Shown: one piece after another, positions 10,381 through 22,900 of the stretch | How positions within the stretch are numbered: the stretch's first letter is position 1 | Layout: each line of letters begins with the position of its first letter | NCBI RefSeq assembly: GCF_028858725.1 | Contig: NC_084760.1 | Location: 91,385,867 to 91,449,866 of the forward strand | Source: Colius striatus | Taxonomy: Eukaryota; Chordata; Aves; Coliiformes; Coliidae | Length of the DNA: 64,000 nt | Direction: 5' to 3' | Position numbers and translations under genes: made by a program | The notes under the pieces: generated by a model | Told to the model about the DNA's origin: nothing | The model's input: the letters and a program-made list of their open reading frames with translations, nothing else | Databases searched by the model: none

Positions 10381-13009
10381 CGTGGTGTGTTTACCTACAT
10401 GCGTAAGTAAGCCCACAAAGGAGGAGTTTCTCAGCTGTGGCCCAAGCACCGAGGGGAAGCTGCAGTGTAAACTTCCCTGTGTTGTTCTCCCTGTGGCCTC
10501 AGCGCTTTTTTAGGATGTGGTTGTAATCCAGACTGCAAGGAAATGCTCAGGAATGGTGAGGTGCAGAGGGGAGGCTGCAGAGGATCTAAGGTTGCATGAG
10601 TTGGGGTAAGAATAGCCACAAAGGGACTTATTGATTTCATGCCTTTAGTTGTGTCTCCTGAGTTTCCCTTGTGGGGACAGACCTGCCCCTCTGATCTGCC
10701 CCACCGGCATGCCAGAGGGTATTGATAATTGCTGTGTCTTTTGCACACATGCCATGCCAGTCTGCTTATTTTGGGATGGAGTTTTGTTACACCACTCTGT
10801 GTTTTATGTTACTTTTACAGAATCATTGGAGCTTTTTTGTTTGGTTGGTTGATTTTTTTGAATGATATAGCAATGCAGGTGAGACTTGTGCCTCCAAGTT
10901 TCTGTGTGGAATGAGTGTCCATTTATTTGTCCACGTGTCCTCTGAATAGAAAGGCTGCTCCCTTATTGCAACACCCAGAGTCCAGTCCATTTGGTGCAGG
11001 GACTTTCCACAGAGGTAAATGTGAACTTTAGCTTGTGAGCTGCCTGGCAGTGGTTACTGCTGACTTTTTGCCTGCTGACCTATGGTCTCTGCTCACCTGC
11101 TGCAACTTCAAGGGAGTAACGCGGTTGCCATCCATACAGAAACCTGAATGATATATAAGTGGTGCTCTCATGTGAGCCTAAAAGTAGCTTGATGCATCTT
11201 GGCAAGTCAGCTTCTGCTGAACAGTGTTTCTAAAATACTCCAAAAGCAAACAAAGAGGAAAGGGAAAGAAAAAGTAAGCAAGTAACCTATAGCTGTTTGC
11301 TGTAAAACAGCTGGTGATTCATGCCAGCCTATTCTCCTTCCTCAAAATGAACTGATTGTTCTCACTGAGGCTACCAAATAGTGCTGCTTATCAGTTCTCC
11401 TTGAGCGGTAATTCACTCCTTAGCCGGTGGAGTGGATATGTGAGGCCAAGACTTGATCTGAGGGTTCACCACTCTCCTCACCAGCCCAGCTCACACAGCA
11501 GTGCCTAAAAAATCTGAACCTATAGGGTGAGGTTCATTTTTCAGTGGGGTGGATGGCAGAGGGCTGTAGTTCCTGTCAACTGTGGCAGCATCCCTGCTGT
11601 GCCAGGTCTGTGTGCTATGATGCAAAGACAGAGGACAGGCCAAATCCTGCAGCATGGTGGTTGCTAGATGTTTAGGTGTTAGACGTTAAGGGCTGAGGAA
11701 ATATTTCATGACTAACTCAGCAACGGGTGGCAGGTGATCCTGCTCAGCCCATAAGAAATGACAACCTCCATCTGAAGCAGAGCCATCATGCTGGAAGTCT
11801 GGCAGTGACTCTGAGGAGAGTGAGAGGTGGGTGGCAGTGAGGAGGCTGGGCTTGCTGGGGCCAGGCCAGGGGGACAGTCTGGGATTAACACTTGGCTTCT
11901 GCACGAGCTTTATGTTGTCTTGGCAAGGACAATGTTGGAAGGGCCGCCCCAGAAGGGAGAGCTTTCAGTTTATTAAAATGGGCTTGTCTGCAGCTCATCT
12001 CCTGGTTCCTTTGAGGAACAAACCAGACACTTGACTCTCATGGGTGGGATATAGCGGATGTTACGGTACAGCAGGTACACGGGCAAGAGTTGACCTGACA
12101 TTTTAACTGGGCAAAATATGTTCCTCCTTCCAGTTACTTGCATGGCACTTCTACCCATTGCTTCACCACACAGGTTTTCGTTTTCAGTGGTGTGCTGCTG
12201 TGCTAATTGCCTTTGGATTTCTGCCTGCCTTTTACCATCTCTTTTAAAAAATGGCAGGATAAATAAGTTTGGGAAGCTGAATACATGCGAAAGTGGCAAG
12301 AAGTATTTAGCTCACCCACGCTTCTCTCAGGAATGAACTTCACTAACCTGACAGCCTGGCAAGTCACTTTTAAATGAAGTTCCTGGCTATTCCTAGTGTC
12401 CTCCTAATGAGTCACAGAGCAAAATAAAGCTTATTTCTGCTGTTTTTGCCAGAACATTTAATTACTACTCTGGCTTACTGTAGGCTCTGAGGAAATGGCA
12501 GAGACCTCACGGCTATTGTCCTTTGTCCTGCGCCATTAGCAGCAAGGAAGCACTCTCGAACAGCTTGCTTTTGAAGTGCTGTAACTGAGGGAAGCTGTAC
12601 CACACCACATGGGCACCTCCAGGGCTTTGCCAGTCCCAGGCCAAGGTTCACTTCAGGGCTAAACAATGTTTCTGTCCTCTGCCTGTCTGTAAGGGTTTTG
12701 TGTTGGAGTGCTGCAAAACCAGTTGTCTCTTTTTCTCTGTGCTGAATCTCTTGTCAGCTAGGTGCCAGCCTCTTCTGAGACAAAACTGGACCTAAATGTG
12801 TGCCAGGTTGCTGCAGTTACCTGTACACAGTCTGCTGTGAAAATCATTTTTTCTTCAAGGAGCAGTAGGGAGTCTAAAGAGCTTGTAGATTAACGGAGAC
12901 AAATAAAGTAAAAGAAAGTAAAGGAATAAAATTAACAAGTAATAAAAAGTAGTATCAGACTTTCGGGTGAAGTCCAACCTGAGCTCAGGGAGGATGGTGC
13001 TCCTTCCTG
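10381..13009. other. Intergenic, C1orf115 to first CR1
   Basis: No gene, RNA gene or recognised repeat was found in this stretch. Open frames are short, occur on both strands and carry no recognisable motif. Confidence 0.6.
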
Positions 13010-13398
13010 AATCCTGCATCCCCCTATGAGAAGAGGCTCAGGGCTCTGGGCTTATTCAGCTGGAGGAGGAAAGGAGACCCAGGAGGAAGCCAACAACAGT
13101 TTTTCAATACCTAAGAAGAAGTTGCCAACAAGATGTAGTCATAAATTGAAAATTAGGAGTTTACAGATGGATAAAAGGGAAAAAAAACCCACCCAACAAA
13201 ACCCAATATGATAATTAAGCATGAGAAGAAGTTGCCTCAGAAGGCTGGGGAGTCTCAGTCCCTGGAGGCTTTTAAGGCATCATTGTATGAAGTGGAGAGA
13301 AACACGACGTGATTTCAGTGTTAACCCTGCTCTGAGCAGGAGGCTGGAGGAAAGACCTGGACTCCTTGCAGCCTAGGTGGCTCTATGAGTCTATGAGT
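13010..13398 (+). mobile_element. CR1 LINE fragment (diverged, 3' end)
   Basis: The typical avian CR1 3' sequence is readable in order: AAGAGGCTCAGGGCTCTGGG, then TTATTCAGCTGGAGGAGGA, AATACCTAAGAAG, a degenerate middle, and a tail with GGTGGCTCTATGAGTCTATGAG. The copy has many substitutions and small indels, so it is old. It is 5'-truncated, as most CR1 copies are, and has no coding capacity. Confidence 0.75.
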
Positions 13399-15632
13399 GG
13401 GATCCTGCCGTAGCTAGCAGAAAGCTTATATTTACTTACTGTATGGAAATAGCCTCAGCCTTGCTAAAAGCACACATTAATAAAACTTTGCCTCTGATAA
13501 TGAGCGACTTGTGAAGATGGCAGCACAGACTCTGCCTGAGGAACAGTTTGGCCCCCAGCGAAGTTTCCGCTGCGTTGCACAACGCCGGCTGAAAGGCAAT
13601 TGTCCTTTAGCGCCATCTCCTGGGAAAAAAAATCAGATTTCCAGCCTTGTCGTCCTGCTTCATTGCTCTGTCTCACCTCCTGCAAGGATTTCCTCCCCTC
13701 CCTACGCTGTTCTCCTGGTGTGTCCAGACCCATCTTCAGGATGCTGGCTCCCAGCAGTGTGTCTCCACATACCAGTGTTTTCTACACAGTTGCATCCTGA
13801 GTTTCCTGTTTGCTAATATTTCAAATGTAAAGATGTAGGAATATTGTCGTGGTGTTCTTTTTTTCCTTCAACAAGGATTATGCTTTGTCCTGAGGTTCTT
13901 GCTGTGCCTTAAAACCATTGATTAAGGCTGCTTCACTGGAGGAAAGTCAATGAGCCATGGCCACTTCTTGATTCTGACTCTCATCCTCTGCTGAGAGATC
14001 ACAACTGCTTGAGTCAGGATGTGTAATTTCAAACACAGGAGGAATGGAGGTCAGCAGACTGAAATGACCTCTCCCAGGAGCAGCCTTGGACCCAGCTCCA
14101 GCATGTTGTGTGTACTTGCGCCCTGATGCATTTTGCCTTCCCCTATTTCTGCTACTGCTTCCTTTCCTAGGACATTAAATCAGTGTCAGACTCCTTTTTC
14201 AGCTGTGCCTGGAGCGGGGACTTTGCTCTCCTTGGTGAATCCCATGTTGCCCATGATGACTGCTAAAATGTAGTTGCACAAGTGTGTTAGTCCTTGTGCT
14301 ACAGAATAAATGCACTGCTCTCCTTTTGTCCTTACCTGCTCTCCCAGATGACAGGCAGCTCTACTCTGCCTATTCAGTCTCCTAAAGCAGCCTGACAGAT
14401 ACTACGTCTACCTGGAGAATCGCATTTACAGAACATGGGAAGAACTTGTAATGTTGTCAGCCTGGGTTAGTTAACATTGGGCCAAATGTTAGCCTGTATT
14501 GTCCTGGTGAATTTAGAGAGACTGAAGTTCAGCACTTCACTGAAGGAGAAAGACAATTTTCAATTCATCTTCCTTTATGACGGGAACGTGAAAGGAAGTT
14601 GCCTACCAACTCACATGGTGTTTATGTATTTATGATTCTCTGTGTAGACAAAGCTTCACAAAAATGATCCCTTTATCTCAGTGCTCTGGCTCTAGTAAAA
14701 AGCATCTATCATTAATGATTCTATTTTTATTTCTATGGTTCCCAATTATCCGCCTGAGATTTTCCTGTACATTAATTTCACTGAGCTCATTTCTAGTGTG
14801 TGACTCACTGAACTCTGATTTCCTTGAAGATTTGAAGAGGAAGCAGCAATGCTTTTACCCTCCCCTCCTCACGGTGTAGGAATCTGTTTAATTTATTGTT
14901 TTTTCTAAGTTTGGAAGGTGGTTATAATTTGTAGGGGTGTGGGGGTGTAATATCATGTTTATCATGTTGAAATCAGCACAGGATGACTGCATATTTGGCT
15001 GTGTCGTCTCCTCATCCCTGCTGTTGGCTGGATTATCAGAGAGTCATTGCAAAAATAACTGGCATATCCCTGGGGTAAGCATTTAACCCTATTCCTTCAC
15101 TGAGACAAGCCCAGCCTACATTTAGCTCCATTCTAACACCTCATCTTTGTCACTGGGACTTTTTTTGTTATATCCATCCAAATCTACCCCTTGGTGTGGG
15201 ATTTTACGCCTTTCCAAAGTACAACACCACACACTTATTAAGACCTACAAGACCCTCAGTCACTTCTCTTTTGGGTTTTATTAAGTGGAAACAAGTAAAA
15301 TTCTTCAGCTCTTTCCTTGTCATTCATCTTAGACCTCCAATTGAGCCGCTGCTACAAGAGTTTAGGTTTGCCCCCAGAAGAATTGTCTCCAATTTCCCAC
15401 TGAATCTGAAGGCAGATAGGACATTACCTTTTCCACAGAAATTGTTCCAATTCGTCATGTGGCTGCTCCTGAGCTGACAGGATGCTTTTTCAAGACATAC
15501 TGGCATCACCTGCTTTCATGACTGAGAGAGCCCTGCCCTAGTTTGCTGTGGGACTGACACTGCGAATCCTCCATCTGATCAGACATGTTTTAAGGAGCCT
15601 GAGGCAAGAACCCAGTGCAGAGAATTTCAGCA
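13399..15632. other. Intergenic, unassigned
   Basis: Single-copy-looking AT-rich DNA lies between two CR1 copies. I see no gene, RNA gene or clear repeat family in it. Confidence 0.6.
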
Positions 15633-15772
15633 CACCTGTCCTGGAGGTCTTCAAGACCCGCCTGGACATGTTCCTATGCGACCTGATCTAGGTAGACCTG
15701 CTTCTGCAGGGTGGTTGGACTAGATGATCTCTAAAGGTCCCTTCCAACCCCTACCATTCTATGATTCTATGA
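15633..15772 (+). mobile_element. CR1 LINE 3' end
   Basis: A short, well-preserved CR1 3' terminus. It includes GTCTTCAAGACCCGCCTGGA, TTGGACTAGATGATCTCTAA, GGTCCCTTCCAACCCCTACC and the terminal ATTCTATGATTCTATGA. It is strongly 5'-truncated. Confidence 0.93.
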
Positions 15773-18377
15773 AGTAATAAGCAATTGAAAACACGGACAT
15801 TTCCTTTTAAGTGCAGGTTTACTGTGCCCATTCTGGCTGCAGCAAGTACACTTCTGCCACACAAGAGGCTGTGTTTGGGTTGTAACAAAAGCAGTACCTA
15901 CATTTTGACTGAATGGCTCTATTCATATTGTTTGATAGCTGAAGGAGTTGGTGGCTCCTAGGGAAGCCCAGGCATGCCTGGGATGGAGGATTAAACAAAC
16001 CTGCTGGTCAAGCTACTTACTGGAGGCTTTTTGAGAGGTGCCTGGTAAAGGGATGAAAATAGCTTCTCTCAAAGGCTGCAGTTTTAGACCTGAAACATTA
16101 AGCCACATCCGTGCTCTCTGCATCTATTTCTCATTTTACATTCCTTGTATCACAGCAAGAGAGGAGTGATTATGCAGATGCTGCCACTTTCTGTTATTCC
16201 TCTTTAAGCTCCTTCACGCCATAGTCTCCAAGAAGAGTCAGGGCTGAATGTAACAGCTGCTCCTTCAGCACTGGTCTGAACCAAATCTCCTTAGGCTCCA
16301 GGCCGATAGATTTAGGGGATGAATGTTCAAGATCATTCTTGGATTTAGATTTTTTTTTCTCTAAAGTAATATGCAACCATTAGCAAAGGTGAGTTATTTA
16401 CAAATTTAGTTAACAAGTCCTTCAGACTGAAATAATCTGTTTTTGTACACCTCTGTGCTGCCCATTATGTGCAACTAGAGAGAAGTTGCAGCTGTTCACA
16501 ACACCATCACACGGTACAGGTCCATACTTCTCCAAATTCTTATGCTGGTAAAGTATATAAACACTCTAGACCTATTTTCTCTGGCATCCAAGAGAAGGGA
16601 TCAAGCAGTAAATCACCCAAAATGTTTTCTTCTTGTTCCAAATCCTGTTATTTTGATGCTTTGTAGACTGAAGTTCAGAGAGCAAAAGCTTCCCACGTTT
16701 TGTGATTTGCACAGCGGAGAATGCTACCAGTGATCAAGAAATCACAGGAGATAGTTACTCATTTTTGCCTTAAGCTCATGAAAATAAGCATCAACTTTTG
16801 TCAGGAATGCCTGTGCATTTTAAAAACTTGTGGCCAGCATAAACATTAATATTTATCTTTTGATTTGTTGCATCTGATGCATCGCTTTTATTATTAGATT
16901 CTAAAACCACTCTGTGTTTTTGTGTCTTTATGGCTTTAGTAGTCACACCGATTTGTTTTGGTTCATGCTTGCGAGCACTGCTATCAGACAATGCTTACTA
17001 ATTAGACAGCCATAGCAGTTCTGTTGAACGTTTGCTGATACATTAGATGCCTGGTTCTCATTATAGTATTTTTCTGCTCCTGTGGGTGCAGTTGCAGATT
17101 AAAGATCTCTGCATGAATTCAATTAAATCATAAAATATTGACTGCATGTTAAATGAGAAGATTAACAGTTATCAAAGAGCATGCAAGGGTTCCCAGTCTA
17201 CTCAGCAGGGCTCACACTCCTCTCTTGTCTGTGGCTGTCATAAAAGTCATCACGAATAATTGTTTCTGACTCAGTGGGTCAACAGTCTGAAGGAGGAGAG
17301 GAAGTCTGGTCGAACTGGACCAAGCAGTTTAGCTCCTGTGATTTACCTGGTGCAATGGAAGAGTCCCAGGGGTATGGAGGACAGGGTGTCTCGCCATGGT
17401 GAGTGGTGAGATGAGCACAGCTCATCTGTGCTGCAGCAGGATGGCACGTGGTGGACTCAGGCTCGCTGCCAGGCATCTGCCACAACTGGTAGAAGCGATG
17501 GAGCATGGAAAGTCTGTGTGTGAGGAGATCAGCCCTGATGGAGATACCAAGTCTTCCCTGCATCAGTCCCATCTCAAGCACAACAGTTCTGCCCCATTTC
17601 AGACTGGCCATTTAGAGTTACGAGCGGGAGCAGGGGGGAAGGGCTGTACTGGTGAATGGAGAAGGAAATCGGGAACACTCTGCACAACTTCTATCCTCCT
17701 GGGGGTCCTGGGGGGCTTACAGGGACCCGTGATCCTGAGGCCAGATAGTGTGACTGAGCAGGGTGGAAAGGAAGCAACATTCAGATGATCCCCATGCCTC
17801 AGACACAAACCAGGTAACTTATCTCATAAAAACCATGAATTGTAAAGCAGTGTAAGAAGGGATTTCAAAAGTGAAAGGTGTGCAGGTGGCACACGCCTCC
17901 CAGACAGCCCAACAGCAGCACGAGGTTCTGCTGATCGGTAGTTAATCTCCAGATGATCTGGCTTGTTCCAGGGTCAAATTGAAAATAAACACAAGTCCTG
18001 CATATCCTTAGTGTTGTGGCCTACTTGTAGGAGAAAGGTCTCAAAAAACATGACTAGCATCAGGGCATGATTTAAACAGCCAACTGGGAAATAAGGGGAC
18101 AAAAACATTGCCCTTCCTCCTGCGCCTTCCCAAAGATAAAGTTATCAGAGACCTTCACCCCAAATCGGTCAGTAACATGAGAATAACAGAGAGCAACTAC
18201 CCAAGATGGCCAGGAGACCACTCAAGTAATACCAAGCCTCCTGATGAGGAATGTAGATGTTACTCTCCTCTGCACCACAGCTGGTCAGGTAGGCTGTTAG
18301 TGTCCCAGCACTGCTGCCTGCCCAGCATTCCCCCACACCTGAAAGAAGCAGGCAAAGACATCTGCAACAAAGTCAGG
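15773..18377. other. Intergenic, unassigned
   Basis: No gene is recognised. Open frames of up to 130 codons at 17396-17788 (+) and 110 codons at 17279-17611 (-) overlap each other on opposite strands and carry no known domain, so I do not call them. Confidence 0.55.
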
Positions 18378-19330
18378 TTTATTGGCAGAAGATGTCTGTC
18401 TCTTTGCCACTATTTGGTTCATGCTTGCATACCCACAATCATATAATGGACCTTTTGGTTCAGGGCTCCTCCATGGACTCCACTCTTGTCCCTGGGGAAG
18501 ATCAGGGCTTTGAGGGCCTTGCCAGTGCAGATGGATCTGCTGTCACTGCCTTTGCATCTGACATCCATCATGTTGTCTTCATCCACCATCACTTTGTCAT
18601 GAATCACACTGTACTTTTTAACAGCTACAATGATTCTCATTAGCAGGAACATTTTCCGATCCTGGCCTGTGATCAAGCCCACTTCTCAAGATGGGATGGC
18701 TGTGAGAAGTCCTCCTGGCCTGGCCATCCACACGCACTCCTGAGAGAGGCCCATGACAGCCACGTCTTCAACATCCTGCCCGCCAGGATGCTGTTGATAC
18801 AGTACTTTCAGTAGTCCATTGTGACCAAGCCATCTGAATCTCTCAGAAATGCCTACCGCCAAGCTTCCTCATCTCTCGTCTGCTGAGACTTTGATCTCGG
18901 CACACTGATCCTGACAATTTTAATTTATGAATTTGGCCTTAACGCAGAAGCTGAGGGAAATCAAGAGCCAAGGCTCTTGGTTTGCCCGTGAGGAAGGAGA
19001 GACCTGTGGTGACAATGTTGTTGGCCACTCCAGCCTGTTCTATATTCTATTTGCCTCACAGACACGTGTCCCACAAAGTGATGTCCCCGTGACCCTGCTG
19101 ACAAGAGGGAAACTCTCAGATGGGGCAAACAAGTTTGGTACCAGGCAGCCGGTGTGGGCAGATACCCCAAGATGGCCAAATGGCACTGGACTCCCTTACC
19201 TCAACCTCTGATGCTCTTCACACCATCTCTTTCCCTGCAGCCACCCATTTGTCACTTCTTCTCCAAGCCAAGCCAAATACCTGAATTCCATGTCCTCATG
19301 TATTTATTCATACTTTCCCTGTTTTTAATA
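18378..19330 (-). pseudogene. Possible retropseudogene-like block, family not recognised
   Basis: On the minus strand an open frame at 18682-18419 (87 codons, ending VHYMIVGMQA) is followed about 40 bases later by an AATAAA (TTTATT on + at 18378-18383). Upstream on the same strand, up to about 19.2 kb, further protein-like stretches are broken by stops and frame changes. The block is more GC-rich than its neighbours. This resembles a decayed processed gene, but I cannot name a parent, no poly(A) tail is visible, and flanking repeats were not found. It could equally be chance. Confidence 0.25.
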
Positions 19331-19434
19331 GAAGCCCAGCTATGAGAAGAAACGCATTTGCCACCTGCATTTTGTGCACTTGGACCCTGACAATGTGAAT
19401 GCTATCGTGGAAAATATACCCTCTTCCACCGCAG

Positions 19435-19990
19435 GTCTTTGCCCTGCCGAAGCCGAGGTCGAGGGAAGCGTGCAGCTGCCGAGCAAACCCCCGCCAGCCG
19501 CTGCGAAGCGCATTGGGCATCAGGAGAGGCGGGGCCGGAGGGGGCGGCCGCTGGCCCGCGGCCTGTCCCCGCCCCGCCCAGGCGCCTGCACCGGCGGTAG
19601 GGCCTAGTCGCCATGAGCGGGGCGCGGGTCGGGTTGGGCCCGTTGGGCGCGCTGGGCCCGTGGCTGCGGGCGGCGCGGCCGGGATGGCTGTGGGCAGGTG
19701 CGGCCTGGGCGCTGGCGCTGGGCGCCCTGCTGGGCGCATGGCGCTGGGCCGGCGGGCGGAGGCGGGCGGCGCGCCGCCTGCAGCGGGTCGGGACGGTGCT
19801 GCGCCTCGTCGTGTACCCAGTGAAGTCGTGCAAGGGGGTGGAAGTGTCGCGGGCGCAGGTGACGCCGATGGGGCTGCGGAGCGGGGAGCTGCGGGACAGG
19901 TAACGGACAGGTGCTGCGGGGTAGGCGGCGGGGAGGCAGGTCCTGCCGCCAGCCCTCTCTTCTGGCTCCGCCTCTGGATTCCTTCTCGGC
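19435..19990 (+). promoter_or_regulatory. MTARC1: CpG-island promoter of MTARC
   Basis: A sharp CpG-rich block covers the MTARC start codon, exon 1 and intron 1. GC-box-like strings occur before the ATG: GGGGGCGGCC at about 19540 and CCCCGCCCC at about 19570. No TATA box is evident. Long open frames on both strands here are caused by the high GC content. Confidence 0.8.
19613..19899 (+). CDS. MTARC1: MTARC exon 1 (coding)
   Basis: The ATG at 19613 lies in the context GTCGCCATGAGC. The exon encodes the membrane anchor and the start of the MOSC N-terminal domain, and ends after two bases of an Arg codon. The donor is GTAACG at 19900. Confidence 0.93.
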
Positions 19991-22900
19991 CTTTGAAGAG
20001 GCGCCGGTGCGCTGGTGCTGTTGCGGCAGCACCCTCCACCTGGCCTCTGCCTCTGACGGTGTTCGACGCGTTTCTGACCCCTGGCGTTGCACTACAGGTT
20101 TTGGCTTGTGACCAAGGAAGATGGGCACATGGTTACAGCTCGCCAGGAGCCACGGCTGGTCCTTATATCTGTCGGGTCTGAGAACGGACACTTGACTTTG
20201 GAGGCACCAGAAATGAAGAGGCTGTGCTTGCCCATAAAGCTTCCCAGGAAGAATCCCGTGCTGAACTGCAGGTACTGAAAAGTTATATTTATTTGTTTTT
20301 TTAACCCCTTCTCATCTGTCTGAATACCATCTCTCCCTCACATGCTTTGCTTTTCGACACTATGTGGTGGTTTGTGTTTTCCTGCGTGGACAGTGGTTTT
20401 CAACTAAAAAGAGGGTAGGTTCAGATTAGACATAAGGAAGAAATCTATTGTGGCGAGTGGTGAGACACTGGAATGGCTTACCAGGCAAAATTGTGAATGC
20501 CCCATAATTGGAAGTGTTCAAGGCCAGGTTGAAGGAGGCTTTGAACCGCCTAATCTTGTGGAAGATGTCCCTGCCTGTGGCAGAGGGGTTGGAGGAGATG
20601 ATCTTTAAAGATCACTTCCAATCCAAACAATTCTGTGAATTTCATTACTGTGTGTTATGCAGGAGGCCAGTTTTGTTTGTCATAACAAAAGGTCTAGTTT
20701 TAACCTACTAATCACTAGTGAAAACAAATATTGGGAAGAGATGGCACAGTATTCAAAAACCATACATTATACATCTGCCAAATGAAGTGTGATCTTCAGT
20801 CTTCATAGAAAGTCATGTTTACTCAGTTGTGTTTACTTCTGGTGTATTCATTTGTGCCTGGGTGAGCATCTCAGAGCCTCAGTCATGCGTGTTGGTATTT
20901 TTTGGTCATCACAAGTATATGCATCAGCATTTTTGGATACACACTGGCTGTTCAGAATCGATGAGATGTTGGAGTTCAGATTCCCTCACCCCTGTCAGTA
21001 GGCGTTTAACTGAGGTGCCTGAATTAACAACTTGGTTGACACAGCTCACTCTGTCATCATGGTGGCAAGACAGGAATCCCCAGAGAGCAACTCATGCCCT
21101 GGAGATGCTACTTCAGAGGGGTTTCAAGTGAACAGGTTACAAACATAAGTCATTTAGCTGTGTCCCTCGAGCTTTGTTGTTATGAATGTAGGCCTAGTTA
21201 TTTTATCTGTGTATTGAAATCCATGCTGGGAAATTTGCTGGGGGGAGGGGAAACAGAAAACCTTTTCTCTGCTAAAATGTAAATATATGACTATTTAGTA
21301 ACTGTAAATTATGTTAGCCCTTGCAAAGGTACTGCTAAGTGCTTTTCCTTTGGATAAGAGAGAGGGTTAATGTACCAGCTGCTGTAATTAAAACTAAGGG
21401 AATGCTGGAGTGCTGGAAAGGAGTTGCATTCACCAGCTTTTAGTGTAAGTCTGTTGCTGTGGAAACCCTCTATCAGCATAGCTCAGTATCTCTATTTATA
21501 CAAGGCAGGTGCAATTTACAAAAGATAGCATTTCTCATGGAGAAATAGCTCAGGCTTTAACAAAATGCCTATAATGCCCACGTGTTAGGCAGTAACACAT
21601 AACACTACAAAAACTTGCGGTTTTCAAGGATTTTTTTTTCCTAAAATGTATTGTGTCATTAGAAAACTCTTTAAATAGACTAAATGCTTTCCAGTAATGA
21701 AAAAATAGCTCTGATTTTCCAATTTTAGATCTCAGTGATTTGTTCTTCTCTTGATTTTCTTTCTTATATTTTTTTTTTTCATTCTTTGCCTTAATAATCT
21801 ATTGCACTTTCTGGCTTTAAATTTGCTAGACTTTGGGAATGCAAGTAAGCAAAAATTGGATGCTTGTAAATAGACTTCAAAAATGACCAAGTTGTCTGAT
21901 GTTGTAGGTTGTGTCACAGGATGTGAAATTGGCAATACCCATGGTTAAAAGTTGCCTTGCGCTTCTCAGGAAGAATCCTGAGGTGTTGCATGACTCTACT
22001 GTGCTTAAGCAATTTACCCTTTGCCAAATGAAGGCTGATTCTTTCTAATCCATTCATAAGAATGAGGTTTGGGAGTAGTACTGCATTCAGGCCTTTTGCT
22101 CCTAGATTCTTCCTTTTATAGCTTGTGAGGAAGAACGTCTCTCTTGCTGCACAGAAGGCTCTGCCAGAAAGACCCTCTGCCCAGACTGTTTATTTTACTC
22201 CTAGGCAAGCACGACGCCTTCAGGTTGGTGCCAGCTCATGCAGGTGCCAGCTCATGTAGCATGGTTGGGAACTGAGGCAATGTGGGAGGCTGTGCAGATC
22301 CTAATCTTTGAAACTAGTAGGTCCAGTTGCAGATTCGACATGAATATTGAAAAAATCCTCTGTTTGAGGGAGTCAAATGTAGGACTGAAGCCTACAGTTG
22401 TGTAGGCACAGTTTCTATCTGTGCATACTTTACAAGGGTTTCTCTAGCACTGTGGTTAAGAAGCCTCGTGTTCTTCATTTGTGCACTTTATGTTGCAATA
22501 CTGAAACTACATGAACTGTTCCTGTGGATCTGTATACCACCAAGTGCTTGGGGTAGATATGCTTTGTGGGTGGAAAACAGTGGTTTTGGAGACTGCAAGG
22601 CCCTCACTTCTGTTGTGTCTCCAGCCAGAGGGCACGCAGGGACTGCGAGAGAATGGAAGGGAGAGAACGGCAGTTGAATACTGTCTGAGGCAGTGGTGTT
22701 TAATCCCAACCTGTACCGCAAAGTTGGTACAAGGATCGCAGCAAACAGAGCGGGGACGTTGCTGCCAGCACCCTAATGGTTCGTCTCTCCCCTAGATGAG
22801 TAAAGTAGAGCTCCTAGGGGATGAGCTTGGGCTAGATGATCTGTTTGGATACCTGTATCTGTGCTTTAAGCTGTCCAGGGTACGATTGCACAGGTAGAGG

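Noticed and set aside
17279-17788. Overlapping 110- and 130-codon frames on opposite strands
   Set aside because: No domain is seen, no splice context fits, and the opposing frames argue for chance.
19308-20191. Long open frames on both strands over the MTARC first exon (up to 260 codons)
   Set aside because: They are Pro-, Ala- and Arg-rich shadows of a very GC-rich region; only the frame starting at 19613 gives the MTARC protein.
22796-22870. Possible CR1-like string (GGGCTAGATGATCTG)
   Set aside because: Only about 15 bases fit the CR1 3' end and the tail is missing.
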